Source: Desulfuromonadaceae bacterium
GTDB taxonomy: Bacteria > Desulfobacterota > Desulfuromonadia > Desulfuromonadales > Syntrophotaleaceae
Assembly: GCA_021107335.1 (NCBI GenBank)
Contig: JAIOSZ010000125.1
Span: forward strand, 1 to 13,494
Direction of reading: 5' to 3'
Length of the DNA: 13,494 nt
The notes under the pieces: generated by a model
Told to the model about the DNA's origin: nothing
Database searches by the model: none
What the model saw: only the letters and a program-made list of their open reading frames with translations
Translations under genes and position numbers: made by a program
Part shown: positions 1 through 7,514 of the stretch, one piece after another
Layout: every line of letters starts with the position of its first letter
Numbering within the stretch: position 1 is the first letter of the stretch

Positions 1-2
1 TC

Positions 3-446
3 GATGCCGAGGGTAATTTGTGGAGTCTGCTCGACAGCCGGACCGCTTATCAGCGAGTGGAGAAGAGTTCTGAATACGCTCGTATCGCCAAGGGTAGTGG
101 TAAGGGGTCGCTGTTAGGTGGTGCCGGGGGTGCCGCCATCGGTGCGGCTATCGGTATTCTGACCGGTGAGAACGTGGCCTCAGCGGCATTCAAAGGGGCG
201 GCCGTCGGTGCAGCCGGTGGTGCAGTTGTCGGTGGCACGCAAGGCAACGCCTCGAGTGATGCCAGTCGCCAGATCGGTCGTGATCTGGCCACTAAACAGC
301 TAGTCAATCAAGCGGTGCAGCCAGGGAGCTTGGCCAATGGATTCCTATTCTTCCCCGGAGAGGCTCCGTCCGCTGCGCAGCTGCGTTTACAGGTGCGGGA
401 AACTCAGAGCGGATTAGTGCATAAGATGATGATCCCACTGCCTTGA
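3..446 (+). CDS. Glycine-zipper envelope protein, 3' part only
   Basis: The frame is open to the window edge, so the true start lies upstream; the TTG at position 18 is inside the frame and unlikely to be the start. The visible 147 residues carry a Gly/Ala-rich stretch (roughly codons 30-75, encoded near 95-235) with repeated GxxxG/GGAGG spacing. It is split into two hydrophobic halves by a short polar turn (TGEN), as in glycine-zipper proteins that form a membrane hairpin. The C-terminal part contains GFLFFPGEAPSAAQLRLQV, a soluble-looking segment. Many such proteins are outer-membrane or periplasmic lipoproteins, but the N-terminus that would show a lipobox is not in the window. No specific function can be given. 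The gene ends 36 bases before a terminator, so it closes its own transcription unit. Confidence 0.7.
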   Translation, partial: DAEGNLWSLLDSRTAYQRVEKSSEYARIAKGSGKGSLLGGAGGAAIGAAIGILTGENVASAAFKGAAVGAAGGAVVGGTQGNASSDASRQIGRDLATKQLVNQAVQPGSLANGFLFFPGEAPSAAQLRLQVRETQSGLVHKMMIPLP

Positions 447-481
447 TTTCTCGCTAGGAATAAAATTTTTAAATCGGATAT

Positions 482-517
482 AAAAAGGGAGCGAACCATT
501 GGTTCGGTCCCTTTTTT
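482..517 (+). terminator. Rho-independent terminator after the glycine-zipper gene
   Basis: The stem pairs AAAAAGGGA and CGAACC (one G:G mismatch between them) with GGTTCG and TCCCTTTTT around an ATT loop. It ends in a run of six T. The A-run on the 5' side means it could also stop transcription on the minus strand. It separates the first gene from the SAM-cycle module. Confidence 0.9.
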
Positions 518-521
518 CGTC

Positions 522-550
522 TTGACCTATTGGAGGCCTCATGATAGATC
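522..550 (+). promoter_or_regulatory. Candidate sigma-70 promoter for sahR-ahcY
   Basis: TTGACC (522-527) matches the -35 consensus at five of six positions. Exactly 17 bases later lies TAGATC (545-550), a weak -10 (three of six). It lies just after the upstream terminator and before the regulator gene, and its -10 overlaps the inverted repeat at 548-563. A repressor bound there would block it. The poor -10 keeps confidence moderate. Confidence 0.45.
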
Positions 551-566
551 AATGTAGCTTGATGTA
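545..566 (+). promoter_or_regulatory. Inverted repeat, candidate SahR operator
   Basis: ATCAA (548-552) and TTGAT (559-563) form a perfect inverted repeat with a 6-base spacer. Flanking TA (545-546) and TA (565-566) extend the dyad, and the central TA (555-556) is also symmetric. It ends 25 bases before the sahR ATG. ArsR-family repressors bind such dyads near promoters, and SahR is known to control ahcY and its own operon in related bacteria. Assigning this dyad to SahR is inference. Confidence 0.6.
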
Positions 567-591
567 TTGTTGAGGAAAGGCAGATAAAGCA

Positions 592-1587
592 ATGTTGCAG
601 ACTCTTAAAGCGTTGGCTGACCCGACTCGGCTTCGATTATTGGGCATCTTAACCCATGGAGAATTTACGGTGCAGGAATTGACCGCTATCCTTTCTATGG
701 GGCAGTCCAGGATTTCCCGGCACTTACGTATTCTTACCGAGGCTGGAATCGCCTCGGTCAAGCGCCAAGGGACTTGGGGGTACTATCGTCTGGATATTGG
801 CGATAGCCTTTTTGATGAACTGTGGAGCAATCTCGAAAGGCATCTCGATACCCTTGCCGATTGGCCAAGGGATCGAAATAACCTGATGTCGGCCTTGGAA
901 GAGCGTCGTGGTCGCAGTCAGCGGTTCTTTGATCAACATGCGACTCAATGGGATCAGCTGGCTCGTGAATTGTTGCCAGTGGTCGATTATCGAACCCAAC
1001 TGCTTCAGCAAGTGCCCCATTGCCACTCTTTGTTGGAGGTCGGCGGCGGCACTGGAGCCATGTTGCCCGCATTGTCGGTTAAGGCGACTCACATCGTGGC
1101 AGTCGATCATTCAGCTGGAATGCTGGCTGAGTCCAGAAAACATGCTGAGCAGCAGGGAGTGCATAAGGTTGAATTTCGTTTAGGGGAAATGAGCCATTTG
1201 CCTTTGTGCGATGCCGAGGTGAACTGGGCCGTTCTCGACATGGTGTTGCATCATGCCCCACAACCGGCCCTGGTGTTGCGAGAGCTTGCCCGCGTGCTTT
1301 CATCTGGTGGTGGCGTGACAATTGCTGATTTTCAACGCCATGAGCAGGAATGGGTGCGAAGCAGGCTGGCCGATCAATGGCTCGGTTTCGACATTTCTGA
1401 GCTTGAAGATTGGTTTCACCAAGCAGGATTTGACAAGCCGGAATTTCGTTATGTTTCCGCTAGCGGACAAGAACATGACGTGATTTTGTGTACTGCACGA
1501 AAAAAAGGTGACCGAATTGTTGTTGATAGATCGAATTCAAGGGAAAAGACTTTTACATTATCTCGTTACAAAAAGGAGTGCTTTGAT
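592..1587 (+). CDS. sahR: SahR-like ArsR regulator with SAM-methyltransferase-type sensor domain
   Basis: Residues 1-90 form an ArsR winged helix ([12 protein letters not shown], then the recognition helix near [10 protein letters not shown] at 39-48). Residues ~105-300 form a Rossmann methyltransferase-like domain: motif [10 protein letters not shown] at 147-155, an acidic residue at VAVDHS (169-174), and the [12 protein letters not shown] strand (211-222). SahR regulators of this architecture repress SAM-cycle genes and release DNA when S-adenosylhomocysteine fills the methyltransferase-like pocket; the adjacent ahcY supports that role. GAGGAAAGG (572-580) is the likely ribosome binding site for ATG 592, and an in-frame TGA at 571-573 excludes a longer start. 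Oddity: there is no stop before ahcY, so the frame continues through about 30 linker residues (303-332) into the hydrolase. The end given here is the base before the ahcY ATG. The free protein may instead end near 1511 by a -1 shift at the A7 run. Methylation of a small substrate cannot be excluded. Confidence 0.8.
1500..1511 (+). other. A7 run with -1 frame stop at the sahR-ahcY junction
   Basis: Seven A (1500-1506) are read in frame as the last base of CGA and then AAA AAA, the arrangement A-AAA-AAA-G favoured for -1 slippage. After a -1 shift the next codons are AGG and TGA (1509-1511), ending the regulator as a 306-residue protein. In the +1 frame the first stop is the TGA at 1589-1591, which overlaps the ahcY ATG as ATGA. 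No clear SD-like stimulator or strong downstream stem is visible, so a sequence error in the homopolymer is an equally good explanation. Confidence 0.5.
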
Positions 1588-3012
1588 ATGACAAACGCCG
1601 CCCAAACAGATTGTTTGATCAAGGATATCGCATTGGCTGATTGGGGCCGCAAGGAAATCCGCATTGCCGAAGCTGAAATGCCCGGCTTGATGGCATTGCG
1701 TGAGGAATTTGGTGGTCAGAAACCACTGGCTGGGGCCCGCATTACCGGTTCCCTGCACATGACCATTCAGACTGCGGTTTTGATCGAGACTCTGGTCGAA
1801 CTCGGGGCTGATGTGCGCTGGGCCAGCTGCAATATCTACTCAACCCAGGATCATGCTGCTGCGGCCATCGCTGCTGCGGGGGTCCCCGTTTTTGCCTTTA
1901 AGGGAGAGACTCTAGAGGAATACTGGCGTTATACCAAGGCAGCACTAAGCCATCTCGATGGACCGAACCTGATTGTCGATGACGGCGGCGATGCCACCAT
2001 GCTCGTGCACCGCGGTGCTGAGCGGGAAATAGAGTTTGAAAAAACCGGTCAGTTGCCAGCCATTTCCGCTGAAAATAAGGAAATTGCCATCGTCGACCAG
2101 TTGCTTAATGAAACCCTTGAAGAGGATCCTTCTCTTTGGCGTCGTATGGCCAAAGGGCTCAAGGGAGTCAGTGAAGAGACCACCACAGGAGTTCATCGTC
2201 TCTATCAGATGGCCCGGGAAGGCAGCTTGATGTTTCCTGCTTTTAACGTCAACGATTCGGTAACCAAAAGCAAGTTCGACAACCTCTACGGATGCCGAGA
2301 GTCTCTTCTCGATGGTATCAAGCGGGCTACCGATGTCATGGTGGCCGGTAAAAAGTGTGTTGTACTCGGGTATGGGGATGTTGGCAAGGGCTGTGCACAG
2401 GCCTTTCGCGGCATGGGGGCCATGGTATTCGTCACCGAGGTTGACCCCATCTGTGCGCTGCAGGCCGCTATGGAGGGCTTTCCCGTAGTGAAGATGGACG
2501 ATGCCTGTGCTTTTGGGGATATTTTCGTCACCACTACCGGTAATGTTGATGTCATTACCCGTAGCCATATGGATCGTATGAAAAACGAGGCGATCGTCAG
2601 TAATATTGGCCACTTTGATTCAGAAATTCAGGTTGATGCGGTTTATGACGACCCCAGTCTAGTGATCCATGAAATCAAGCCTCAGGTTGACCAAATTGAG
2701 TGGCCCGATGGAAAACGCATAACTATTCTAGCTCGTGGTCGGCTGGTTAACCTCGGCTGTGCTACTGGTCATCCGTCATTTGTCATGTCGGCCTCCTTTA
2801 CCAATCAAGTGCTGGCTCAGATTGAATTATGGATTAATACTGATAGCTATGAAAACAAGGTTTATGTGTTGCCCAAGCATTTGGATGAAAAGGTGGCTCG
2901 TTTGCATCTGGGTAAGCTGGAGGTGCAGTTGACGGAGATGACGGCTAAGCAAGCTGAATATCTTGGTGTTGAGGTTACAGGACCCTACAAGCCTAGTCAT
3001 TACCGCTATTAA
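1588..3012 (+). CDS. ahcY: S-adenosylhomocysteine hydrolase (adenosylhomocysteinase)
   Basis: Cytosolic NAD-dependent enzyme that splits S-adenosylhomocysteine reversibly to adenosine and homocysteine, relieving product inhibition of methyltransferases and feeding the methionine cycle. The 474 residues from ATG 1588 match the usual bacterial length. Visible landmarks are the substrate-site segment TGSLHMT (53-59), [12 protein letters not shown] (82-93), the bacterial-type insert near 145-185, [14 protein letters not shown] (219-232), the NAD-binding loop GYGDVGKG (261-268), SNIGHFD (338-344) and the conserved C-terminal KPSHYRY. AAGGAG (1573-1578) lies nine bases before ATG 1588, a strong independent start, so ahcY can be made separately even though the upstream regulator frame runs into it without a stop. 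Expression is probably controlled by SAH through the upstream SahR-like repressor. The identification is certain; only whether a fused form exists is open. Confidence 0.97.
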   Translation: MTNAAQTDCLIKDIALADWGRKEIRIAEAEMPGLMALREEFGGQKPLAGARITGSLHMTIQTAVLIETLVELGADVRWASCNIYSTQDHAAAAIAAAGVPVFAFKGETLEEYWRYTKAALSHLDGPNLIVDDGGDATMLVHRGAEREIEFEKTGQLPAISAENKEIAIVDQLLNETLEEDPSLWRRMAKGLKGVSEETTTGVHRLYQMAREGSLMFPAFNVNDSVTKSKFDNLYGCRESLLDGIKRATDVMVAGKKCVVLGYGDVGKGCAQAFRGMGAMVFVTEVDPICALQAAMEGFPVVKMDDACAFGDIFVTTTGNVDVITRSHMDRMKNEAIVSNIGHFDSEIQVDAVYDDPSLVIHEIKPQVDQIEWPDGKRITILARGRLVNLGCATGHPSFVMSASFTNQVLAQIELWINTDSYENKVYVLPKHLDEKVARLHLGKLEVQLTEMTAKQAEYLGVEVTGPYKPSHYRY

Positions 3013-3149
3013 GTTCCTTTGTCGATTCGATGGTCGCCATCGCCGTCTGTCTAGGTTGTGCGAATGCACAGTTCTTAACAAGGGCTTCAACTGCAGAAAT
3101 TTACGGAATGGCACGTGGTGATCCTTCGGTAAGGGAGTACAATTATAAG

Positions 3150-3245
3150 GACATAAGATCTGATCGTAACGGGTATGCGAATCAGATCTGAAACCTCCAT
3201 CTTTTGGCGCGTTGTCCTTCCCTCCTGAGCAACGCGCCTTTTTTT
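3150..3245 (+). ncRNA. Possible small RNA or structured 3' UTR of ahcY
   Basis: The first hairpin has a perfect 9-bp stem, AGATCTGAT (3156-3164) with ATCAGATCT (3181-3189), around a 16-base loop. A 16-base linker containing CCTCC (3194-3198) leads to a GC-rich terminator hairpin whose 15-base loop also contains CCCTCC (3220-3225). A possible -10 (TACAAT, 3138-3143) precedes it but lacks a good -35. The RNA could be a free transcript, be processed from the ahcY 3' end, or be only a two-stem terminator. It matches no family I recognise. Confidence 0.35.
3206..3245 (+). terminator. Rho-independent terminator downstream of ahcY
   Basis: A perfect 9-bp GC-rich stem, GGCGCGTTG (3206-3214) with CAACGCGCC (3230-3238), is followed by seven T. 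It ends the sahR-ahcY transcript, or the small RNA if that is separate. Confidence 0.95.
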
Positions 3246-3350
3246 GTGCTTTATCTTTTGCTTTGGTGCTTTAGGCCGGGCGAAGTTTGGGTTTTTCCGA
3301 TAGACATGCCTTCCAATTAGGGGGCTTTCAGAGACACTGTGGATATGCGC

Positions 3351-3375
3351 AGGTGCAAAGGTAACAACTGCACCT
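3351..3375 (+). repeat. Inverted repeat next to the prfB -35 box
   Basis: AGGTGCA (3351-3357) and TGCACCT (3369-3375) are a perfect 7-bp inverted repeat with an 11-base spacer and no T-run after it. The right arm shares its last base with the -35 box of the prfB promoter, so it could be an operator or a DNA-binding dyad. No regulator is assigned. Confidence 0.4.
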
Positions 3376-3403
3376 TGCCCTGGCCACTACGAGTCGCTAT
3401 AAT
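3375..3403 (+). promoter_or_regulatory. Sigma-70 promoter for prfB
   Basis: TTGCCC (3375-3380) and a consensus TATAAT (3398-3403) are separated by exactly 17 bases. The start point would fall near 3410, giving a leader of about 30 bases before the prfB ATG. It lies downstream of the ahcY terminator, so prfB and probably lysS have their own transcription. Confidence 0.8.
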
Positions 3404-3438
3404 CCCCAGCATTGCATTCTGTTTAAGGAGTTATTGTT

Positions 3439-4534
3439 ATGTTTCGTGAAGAAATTGAGGCCTTAAAGAAACTTCAGGTCAAGCTCGATGAGCTGAGGGG
3501 GTATCTTTGAACTGCCGGCCAAAAAAGAGCGTATCGCTGAGCTAGAGGCAGAAATTGCTCGGCCCGGTTTCTGGGATCAGGGTGATAAGGCCCAGGATTT
3601 GCTCAAAGAACGGACTGGGCTGGGGAAGGTGGTAGAGAAGTGGGAGCAGGCAGCTGCTGAACTTGAGGATCTACAAGTTCTGGTGGAGTTGGGGGAAGAG
3701 GACGAAGATCAGGAGTCCCTCGATGAGGTGCGAGAGCTGTTGCCGGGGCTGATTCAGCGGGTGGATAAGATGGAATTTGCCCGCATGCTGTCTGGCGAGC
3801 ACGACGCCAACAACGCTATTTTCAGTATCAACGCAGGTGCTGGCGGGCTTGAGGCTCAGGATTGGGCCGATATGCTGCTGCGCATGTATCTGCGGTTTTT
3901 TGAAAAGAAGGGCTACAAATCTAATGTTACCGACTATCAACCCGCCGAAGAAGGTGGAATCAAGAGCGTCACCGTGACCGTAGAAGGGGACTATGCCTAC
4001 GGCTGGCTGCGTTCAGAAATCGGTATTCATCGATTGGTGCGAATTTCGCCCTTCGATTCCAATGCTCGGCGGCATACGTCTTTCAGTTCCGTCTTCGTGT
4101 TTCCCGAACTGCCTGACGAAGTTGAAGTTGAAATCAACGAAAAAGACCTCAAAGTCGATACCTATCGCGCCAGCGGTGCAGGCGGCCAGCATGTCAATAA
4201 AACCGATTCGGCCATCCGTATCACCCATGTTCCTACGAATACCGTGGTGGCCTGTCAGAACGAGCGCTCCCAACACAAAAACCGGGCCACGGCCTTAAAG
4301 CAGCTCAAGGCACGACTCTTCGAGTTGGAACAACGCAAGAAGGCTGAAGAGGCCTCGGCTATTGCTGGCGATAAGATGGAGATCGGTTGGGGTAGTCAGA
4401 TTCGTTCTTATGTGTTGCACCCCTATCGCATGGTCAAGGACCATCGCACCAGTTTCGAAGTGGGCAATGCCGATGCGGTTTTGGACGGCGATCTCGACGG
4501 CTTTATCGAGGCTTTTCTGCTCGGTGGTAAATAG
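3439..4534 (+). CDS. prfB: Peptide chain release factor 2, programmed +1 frameshift
   Basis: RF2 reads UGA and UAA stop codons and triggers peptide release on the ribosome. ATG 3439 follows TAAGGAG (3424-3430). Codons 1-23 (ending RGYL) run into an in-frame TGA at 3508-3510. Skipping one base (the T at 3508) joins 3439-3507 to 3509-4534 and gives 364 residues, against 365 in E. coli. The stop-recognition tripeptide SPF is at 203-205 and the catalytic GGQ at 248-250 (in RASGAGGQHVNK). The residue before SGAGGQ is Ala, as in most bacteria, not the Thr of E. coli K-12. The frameshift is the known autoregulatory device: low RF2 lets the ribosome pause at UGA and slip +1, making more RF2. The gene forms a conserved pair with lysS, 168 bases downstream. 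A simple gene caller would wrongly start it at 3599. Confidence 0.97.
3496..3511 (+). promoter_or_regulatory. RF2 +1 programmed frameshift site
   Basis: The SD-like AGGGGG (3496-3501) stands three bases (TAT) before CTT, followed by TGA (3508-3510), the same arrangement as in E. coli prfB. The base after TGA is A, whereas E. coli has C. The downstream frame (GAA CTG CCG) continues into typical RF2 sequence, which confirms the shift. Confidence 0.96.
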
Positions 4535-4580
4535 CCGCGTCGCTGATGACTTGCCTCGGTGGATCTGATCTTTTTTGGGC

Positions 4581-4589
4581 TGCTAGAAT
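4581..4589 (+). promoter_or_regulatory. Candidate extended -10 promoter for lysS
   Basis: TGCTAGAAT combines a TGn extension with TAGAAT (five of six -10 matches). The base run 17 before it (GGATCT) is a poor -35, which extended -10 promoters tolerate. It lies 47 bases after the prfB stop and would give a leader of about 105 bases. A second, weaker option is TTGACT (4635-4640) with TAAGGT (4658-4663). Read-through from prfB is equally possible because no terminator is seen between the genes. Confidence 0.4.
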
Positions 4590-4702
4590 TACCCGTGCAG
4601 AGACCGGAAGAGGCCGTCAAAACAGGCTTTTCCCTTGACTTGGTCTGGGCCATTGTTTAAGGTGCCTTGTTTTGGGTTTGGGATAGAAAGGGCTTTGAAT
4701 TC

Positions 4703-6187
4703 ATGGAAGAACTGAACGATATACTGTTGCAACGTCGGGCCAAAGTCGATGAATTTCGCGAGCAGGGGATCAATCCTTTTGCCAACGATTTTTCCGTCAG
4801 CCACACTGCGGCGCAGGTCAAGGAGGCTCATGCCGAGCATGATGCCGCTGCGCTGGGAAGTTGCGATCAGGATTATGCTGTGGCCGGCCGGATTATGGCC
4901 CGCCGTGATTTCGGCAAGGCCGCATTTATTCAGATTCAGGATCGTACCGGCAGGCTGCAGGTCTTTGTCCGCCGGGATGAGATTGGGGACGAAACCTTTC
5001 AGCACTTTCGTAAGCTGGATATCGGCGATATCGTTGGCGTGACGGGCCGGATGTTTCGCACCAAAACCAATGAGCTCTCGCTGCGGGCCGCTTCCCTACG
5101 GCTGTTGACCAAGTCGCTTCAGGTGTTGCCTGAAAAATGGCATGGTCTGACCGATGTAGAGACCCGCTACCGCCAGCGCTACCTCGATATGATCGTCAAT
5201 CCCCAGGTGCGCGACACGTTTCAAAAACGCAGTCGTATTGTCAGTCTGATCCGTGACTACATGGTGCAGAACGATTTTCTTGAGGTGGAAACCCCGATGA
5301 TGCAGCCGGTGGCTGGCGGGGCCACGGCCAAGCCTTTCGTTACCCACCACAATACTTTGAAGATGGATCTCTTTTTACGCATCGCTCCAGAACTCTATCT
5401 GAAAAGATTGGTGGTCGGCGGCTTTGAACGGGTTTTCGAGATCAATCGCAATTTCCGTAACGAAGGGATTTCTATTCAGCACAATCCCGAATTCACCATG
5501 ATCGAGTTCTACCAGGCTTATGCCACTTACCAAACCCTGATGGATTTTACCGAGAAGCTGATCTGTCATGTGGCACAAGAGGTGGTCGGTAATCTGGTCA
5601 TTCCCTACGGTGGCAAGGAGGTAGACCTGACGGCTCCTTGGGATCGGTTGACATTGAAGGAATCGATTATCAAGTACGGGGATGTCGAGCCAGCTCTGTT
5701 GGAGGATAAAGCCCAAGCCCTTGGCTACGCACGTAGCCTCGGTCTCGAATTTGACGATAACATCGGTCACGGCAAATTGCTCACCGAGATCTTCGATGAG
5801 GTGGTGGAACCTAAATTATGGAACCCGACCTTCATTACTGAATATCCTACCGAGGTTTCTCCTCTGTCGCGAAAAAATGATGACAATCCCGAGGTCGTCG
5901 ACCGTTTTGAACTATTTATAGTTGGGCGCGAGCTGGCCAATGCTTTCTCCGAGCTGAACGATCCAATCGACCAGAAAGAACGCTTCATCGGCCAGTTAGC
6001 TGAAAAAGAGGCGGGTGATGAAGAGGCTCACGCCATGGATGAGGACTACATTCGTGCTTTGGAGTATGGCCTTCCGCCTACCGCCGGTGAAGGGATAGGT
6101 ATCGACCGGCTGGTCATGCTGTTGACCGACTCCGCCTCGATTCGGGATGTTATCCTCTTTCCCCAGTTGCGGCCTGAAAGCAAGTAA
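4703..6187 (+). CDS. lysS: Lysyl-tRNA synthetase, class II
   Basis: Charges tRNA-Lys with lysine in the cytosol. The 494 residues contain an N-terminal OB-fold anticodon-binding domain (about 55-135, with VAGRIMARRDFGKAAFIQIQD at its core). The class II catalytic core follows: motif 1 around 175-205 (FLEVETPMMQ), motif 2 at 243-270 (VFEINRNFRNEG then HNPEFTMIEFY) and motif 3 GEGIGIDRL at 462-470. TEYPTEVSPLSR (379-390) is the lysine-pocket segment typical of bacterial LysRS. ATG 4703 was chosen because MEELNDILLQRR is the family-like start and GAAAGGG precedes it by about ten bases; in-frame upstream codons back to 4667 have no support. It follows prfB, as in many proteobacteria, and has lolC 73 bases downstream with no terminator between them. 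Confidence 0.97.
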   Translation: MEELNDILLQRRAKVDEFREQGINPFANDFSVSHTAAQVKEAHAEHDAAALGSCDQDYAVAGRIMARRDFGKAAFIQIQDRTGRLQVFVRRDEIGDETFQHFRKLDIGDIVGVTGRMFRTKTNELSLRAASLRLLTKSLQVLPEKWHGLTDVETRYRQRYLDMIVNPQVRDTFQKRSRIVSLIRDYMVQNDFLEVETPMMQPVAGGATAKPFVTHHNTLKMDLFLRIAPELYLKRLVVGGFERVFEINRNFRNEGISIQHNPEFTMIEFYQAYATYQTLMDFTEKLICHVAQEVVGNLVIPYGGKEVDLTAPWDRLTLKESIIKYGDVEPALLEDKAQALGYARSLGLEFDDNIGHGKLLTEIFDEVVEPKLWNPTFITEYPTEVSPLSRKNDDNPEVVDRFELFIVGRELANAFSELNDPIDQKERFIGQLAEKEAGDEEAHAMDEDYIRALEYGLPPTAGEGIGIDRLVMLLTDSASIRDVILFPQLRPESK

Positions 6188-6260
6188 CAGTCGTATTAAG
6201 ATTCACGGCAAGAACGGGGCAGGGTTTGCCCGCTCCAGTTACCATGTCAAACGGGGTTCT

Positions 6261-7514
6261 ATGGGTTACGAGTGGTTCGTCAGTCTGCGCTATCTGCGTG
6301 CCAAGCGTAAGCAGACCTTCATATCGGTCATTTCCTTTATCTCCATCGCCGGGGTAACCTTAGGTGTTGCTGCGCTGATTATCGTGCTGGCGGTCATGAC
6401 CGGCTTTCATGATGGCGTGCGGAAGCAGATTCTGGGAAATGTTCCCCATGTGCTGGTGCAAAGACAGGGGGGGAATATTCCCGCCTATCAAGAGCTGGTG
6501 AGTGAACTTCGCCAAGCGTCACCCGACATTCTGGCTGTGACGCCTTATGTCGCCAAGGAAGCCATGCTGCTCGCCAAACGTAATGTGGCTGCAGTGAATG
6601 TGAAGGGGCTGCCGCGGGGGCATAAGGTTTTTCAACAGACTTTTCTGACGGCCGCTGGCAACGAAGTTGAGCAAGCCCTGTTTGCCGAGGGGGAAGGGGC
6701 CCCTGGTTTGGTGATCGGCCTCGACACCGCGGCAACCCTCGGTGTGACCGTTGGCGATACAGTCAATGTCATTCCCCCCATGTTCACCATTACTCCCTTT
6801 GGCCTGATCCCGAAGATGAAGCCTTTTCGGGTGGTCGGTATCGTCAGTCAACGGGGTGGCTTTCTAGATACCTATTATGCCTATATTCCTCTGGCTGTAG
6901 CACAGAACTTTTTTGATGCTTCCAATCAGGCCAGCGGTGTTGAAATTGAGGTGGCCTCCTACGATAAGGCCACGCCTTTAGCGAAGCAGTTGCGCAGCCG
7001 GTTGACCTTTCCTCTGGTCGTACGTTCTTGGGAGGATTTATTCGGTTCGTTTCTGTCCGCCCTTAAGCTGGAAAAGCTCGGTTTATTTATTGTGCTGGCC
7101 ATCATTGTGCTGGTGGCCGCTTTTAATATTGCCACCACGCTGATCATGGTGGTCATGGAAAAGCACAAAGATATTGCCATTCTGCGCTCCATGGGTGCGA
7201 CCTCTCGCAGTATCATGAAAATATTTGTGCTCGAAGGATTGATCATCGGCTTCATGGGAACCGGTCTCGGCACCTTGTTGGGTGTTTTACTGGCCAAGCA
7301 GGCCGATCCCATCATCAAGGGGCTCGAAGGTGTCTTAAAGATCAAGATTTTCGATCAAGCAGTCTACGGTATGGATCGTTTTCCTTCGGTGGTTATCCCC
7401 GAAGATGTGCTCAAGGTGGTCCTGGTGGCCATGAGCATCTGTCTATTGGCTACGGTCTATCCAGCCTTTCGTGCCTCGCGCATGGATCCGGGGGAAGCTT
7501 TGCGTTATGAATGA
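6261..7514 (+). CDS. lolC: Lipoprotein-releasing ABC transporter permease, LolC/LolE family
   Basis: Inner-membrane permease that, with LolD, extracts outer-membrane lipoproteins and hands them to the periplasmic chaperone LolA. The 417 residues show the family layout: N-terminal [33 protein letters not shown] with the first membrane helix at about 22-48, a long periplasmic domain (50-268), then three helices at about 272-300, 318-346 and 383-403. The cytoplasmic [13 protein letters not shown] coupling segment (301-313) contacts the ATPase. ATG 6261 fits the conserved MxYEWF start, although only a short GGGG (6253-6256) serves as ribosome binding site; an in-frame upstream extension into lysS is not family-like. 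Only one permease gene is present here, so it probably acts as a homodimer, as in bacteria lacking separate LolC and LolE. It overlaps lolD by eight bases, so translation is coupled. Confidence 0.93.
   Translation: MGYEWFVSLRYLRAKRKQTFISVISFISIAGVTLGVAALIIVLAVMTGFHDGVRKQILGNVPHVLVQRQGGNIPAYQELVSELRQASPDILAVTPYVAKEAMLLAKRNVAAVNVKGLPRGHKVFQQTFLTAAGNEVEQALFAEGEGAPGLVIGLDTAATLGVTVGDTVNVIPPMFTITPFGLIPKMKPFRVVGIVSQRGGFLDTYYAYIPLAVAQNFFDASNQASGVEIEVASYDKATPLAKQLRSRLTFPLVVRSWEDLFGSFLSALKLEKLGLFIVLAIIVLVAAFNIATTLIMVVMEKHKDIAILRSMGATSRSIMKIFVLEGLIIGFMGTGLGTLLGVLLAKQADPIIKGLEGVLKIKIFDQAVYGMDRFPSVVIPEDVLKVVLVAMSICLLATVYPAFRASRMDPGEALRYE

Larger units (their letters stand above)
3013..3438 (+). other. Long intergenic region between ahcY and prfB
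   Basis: This stretch holds no convincing gene. In order, it contains a 6-bp hairpin CGATGG-TCG-CCATCG (3028-3042), a small hairpin TGTGC-GAAT-GCACA (3057-3070), the two-hairpin terminator structure (3156-3245), a 7-bp inverted repeat (3351-3375), the prfB promoter (3375-3403) and the prfB ribosome binding site TAAGGAG (3424-3430). Nothing else was recognised in 3246-3350. Confidence 0.8.

Noticed and set aside
518..591. SAH or SAM riboswitch upstream of the ahcY unit
   Set aside because: The space between terminator and ATG is only about 75 bases and shows a DNA dyad and promoter but none of the conserved riboswitch core; a protein regulator is encoded instead.
1945..2613. Minus-strand open frame of 222 codons inside ahcY
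   Set aside because: It lies wholly within a highly conserved gene and encodes no recognisable protein.
3109..3123. TGGCACG resembling a sigma-54 -24 element
   Set aside because: The bases at the required -12 spacing read TC, not GC, so the essential second half is missing.
3599..4534. prfB starting at 3599 as a shorter open frame
   Set aside because: The TTG start has no support, and the missing N-terminal domain is encoded upstream across the programmed frameshift.
4561..4576. GATCTGATC followed by six T, considered as a prfB terminator
   Set aside because: The preceding bases do not form a stable hairpin, so the T-run alone is not enough.
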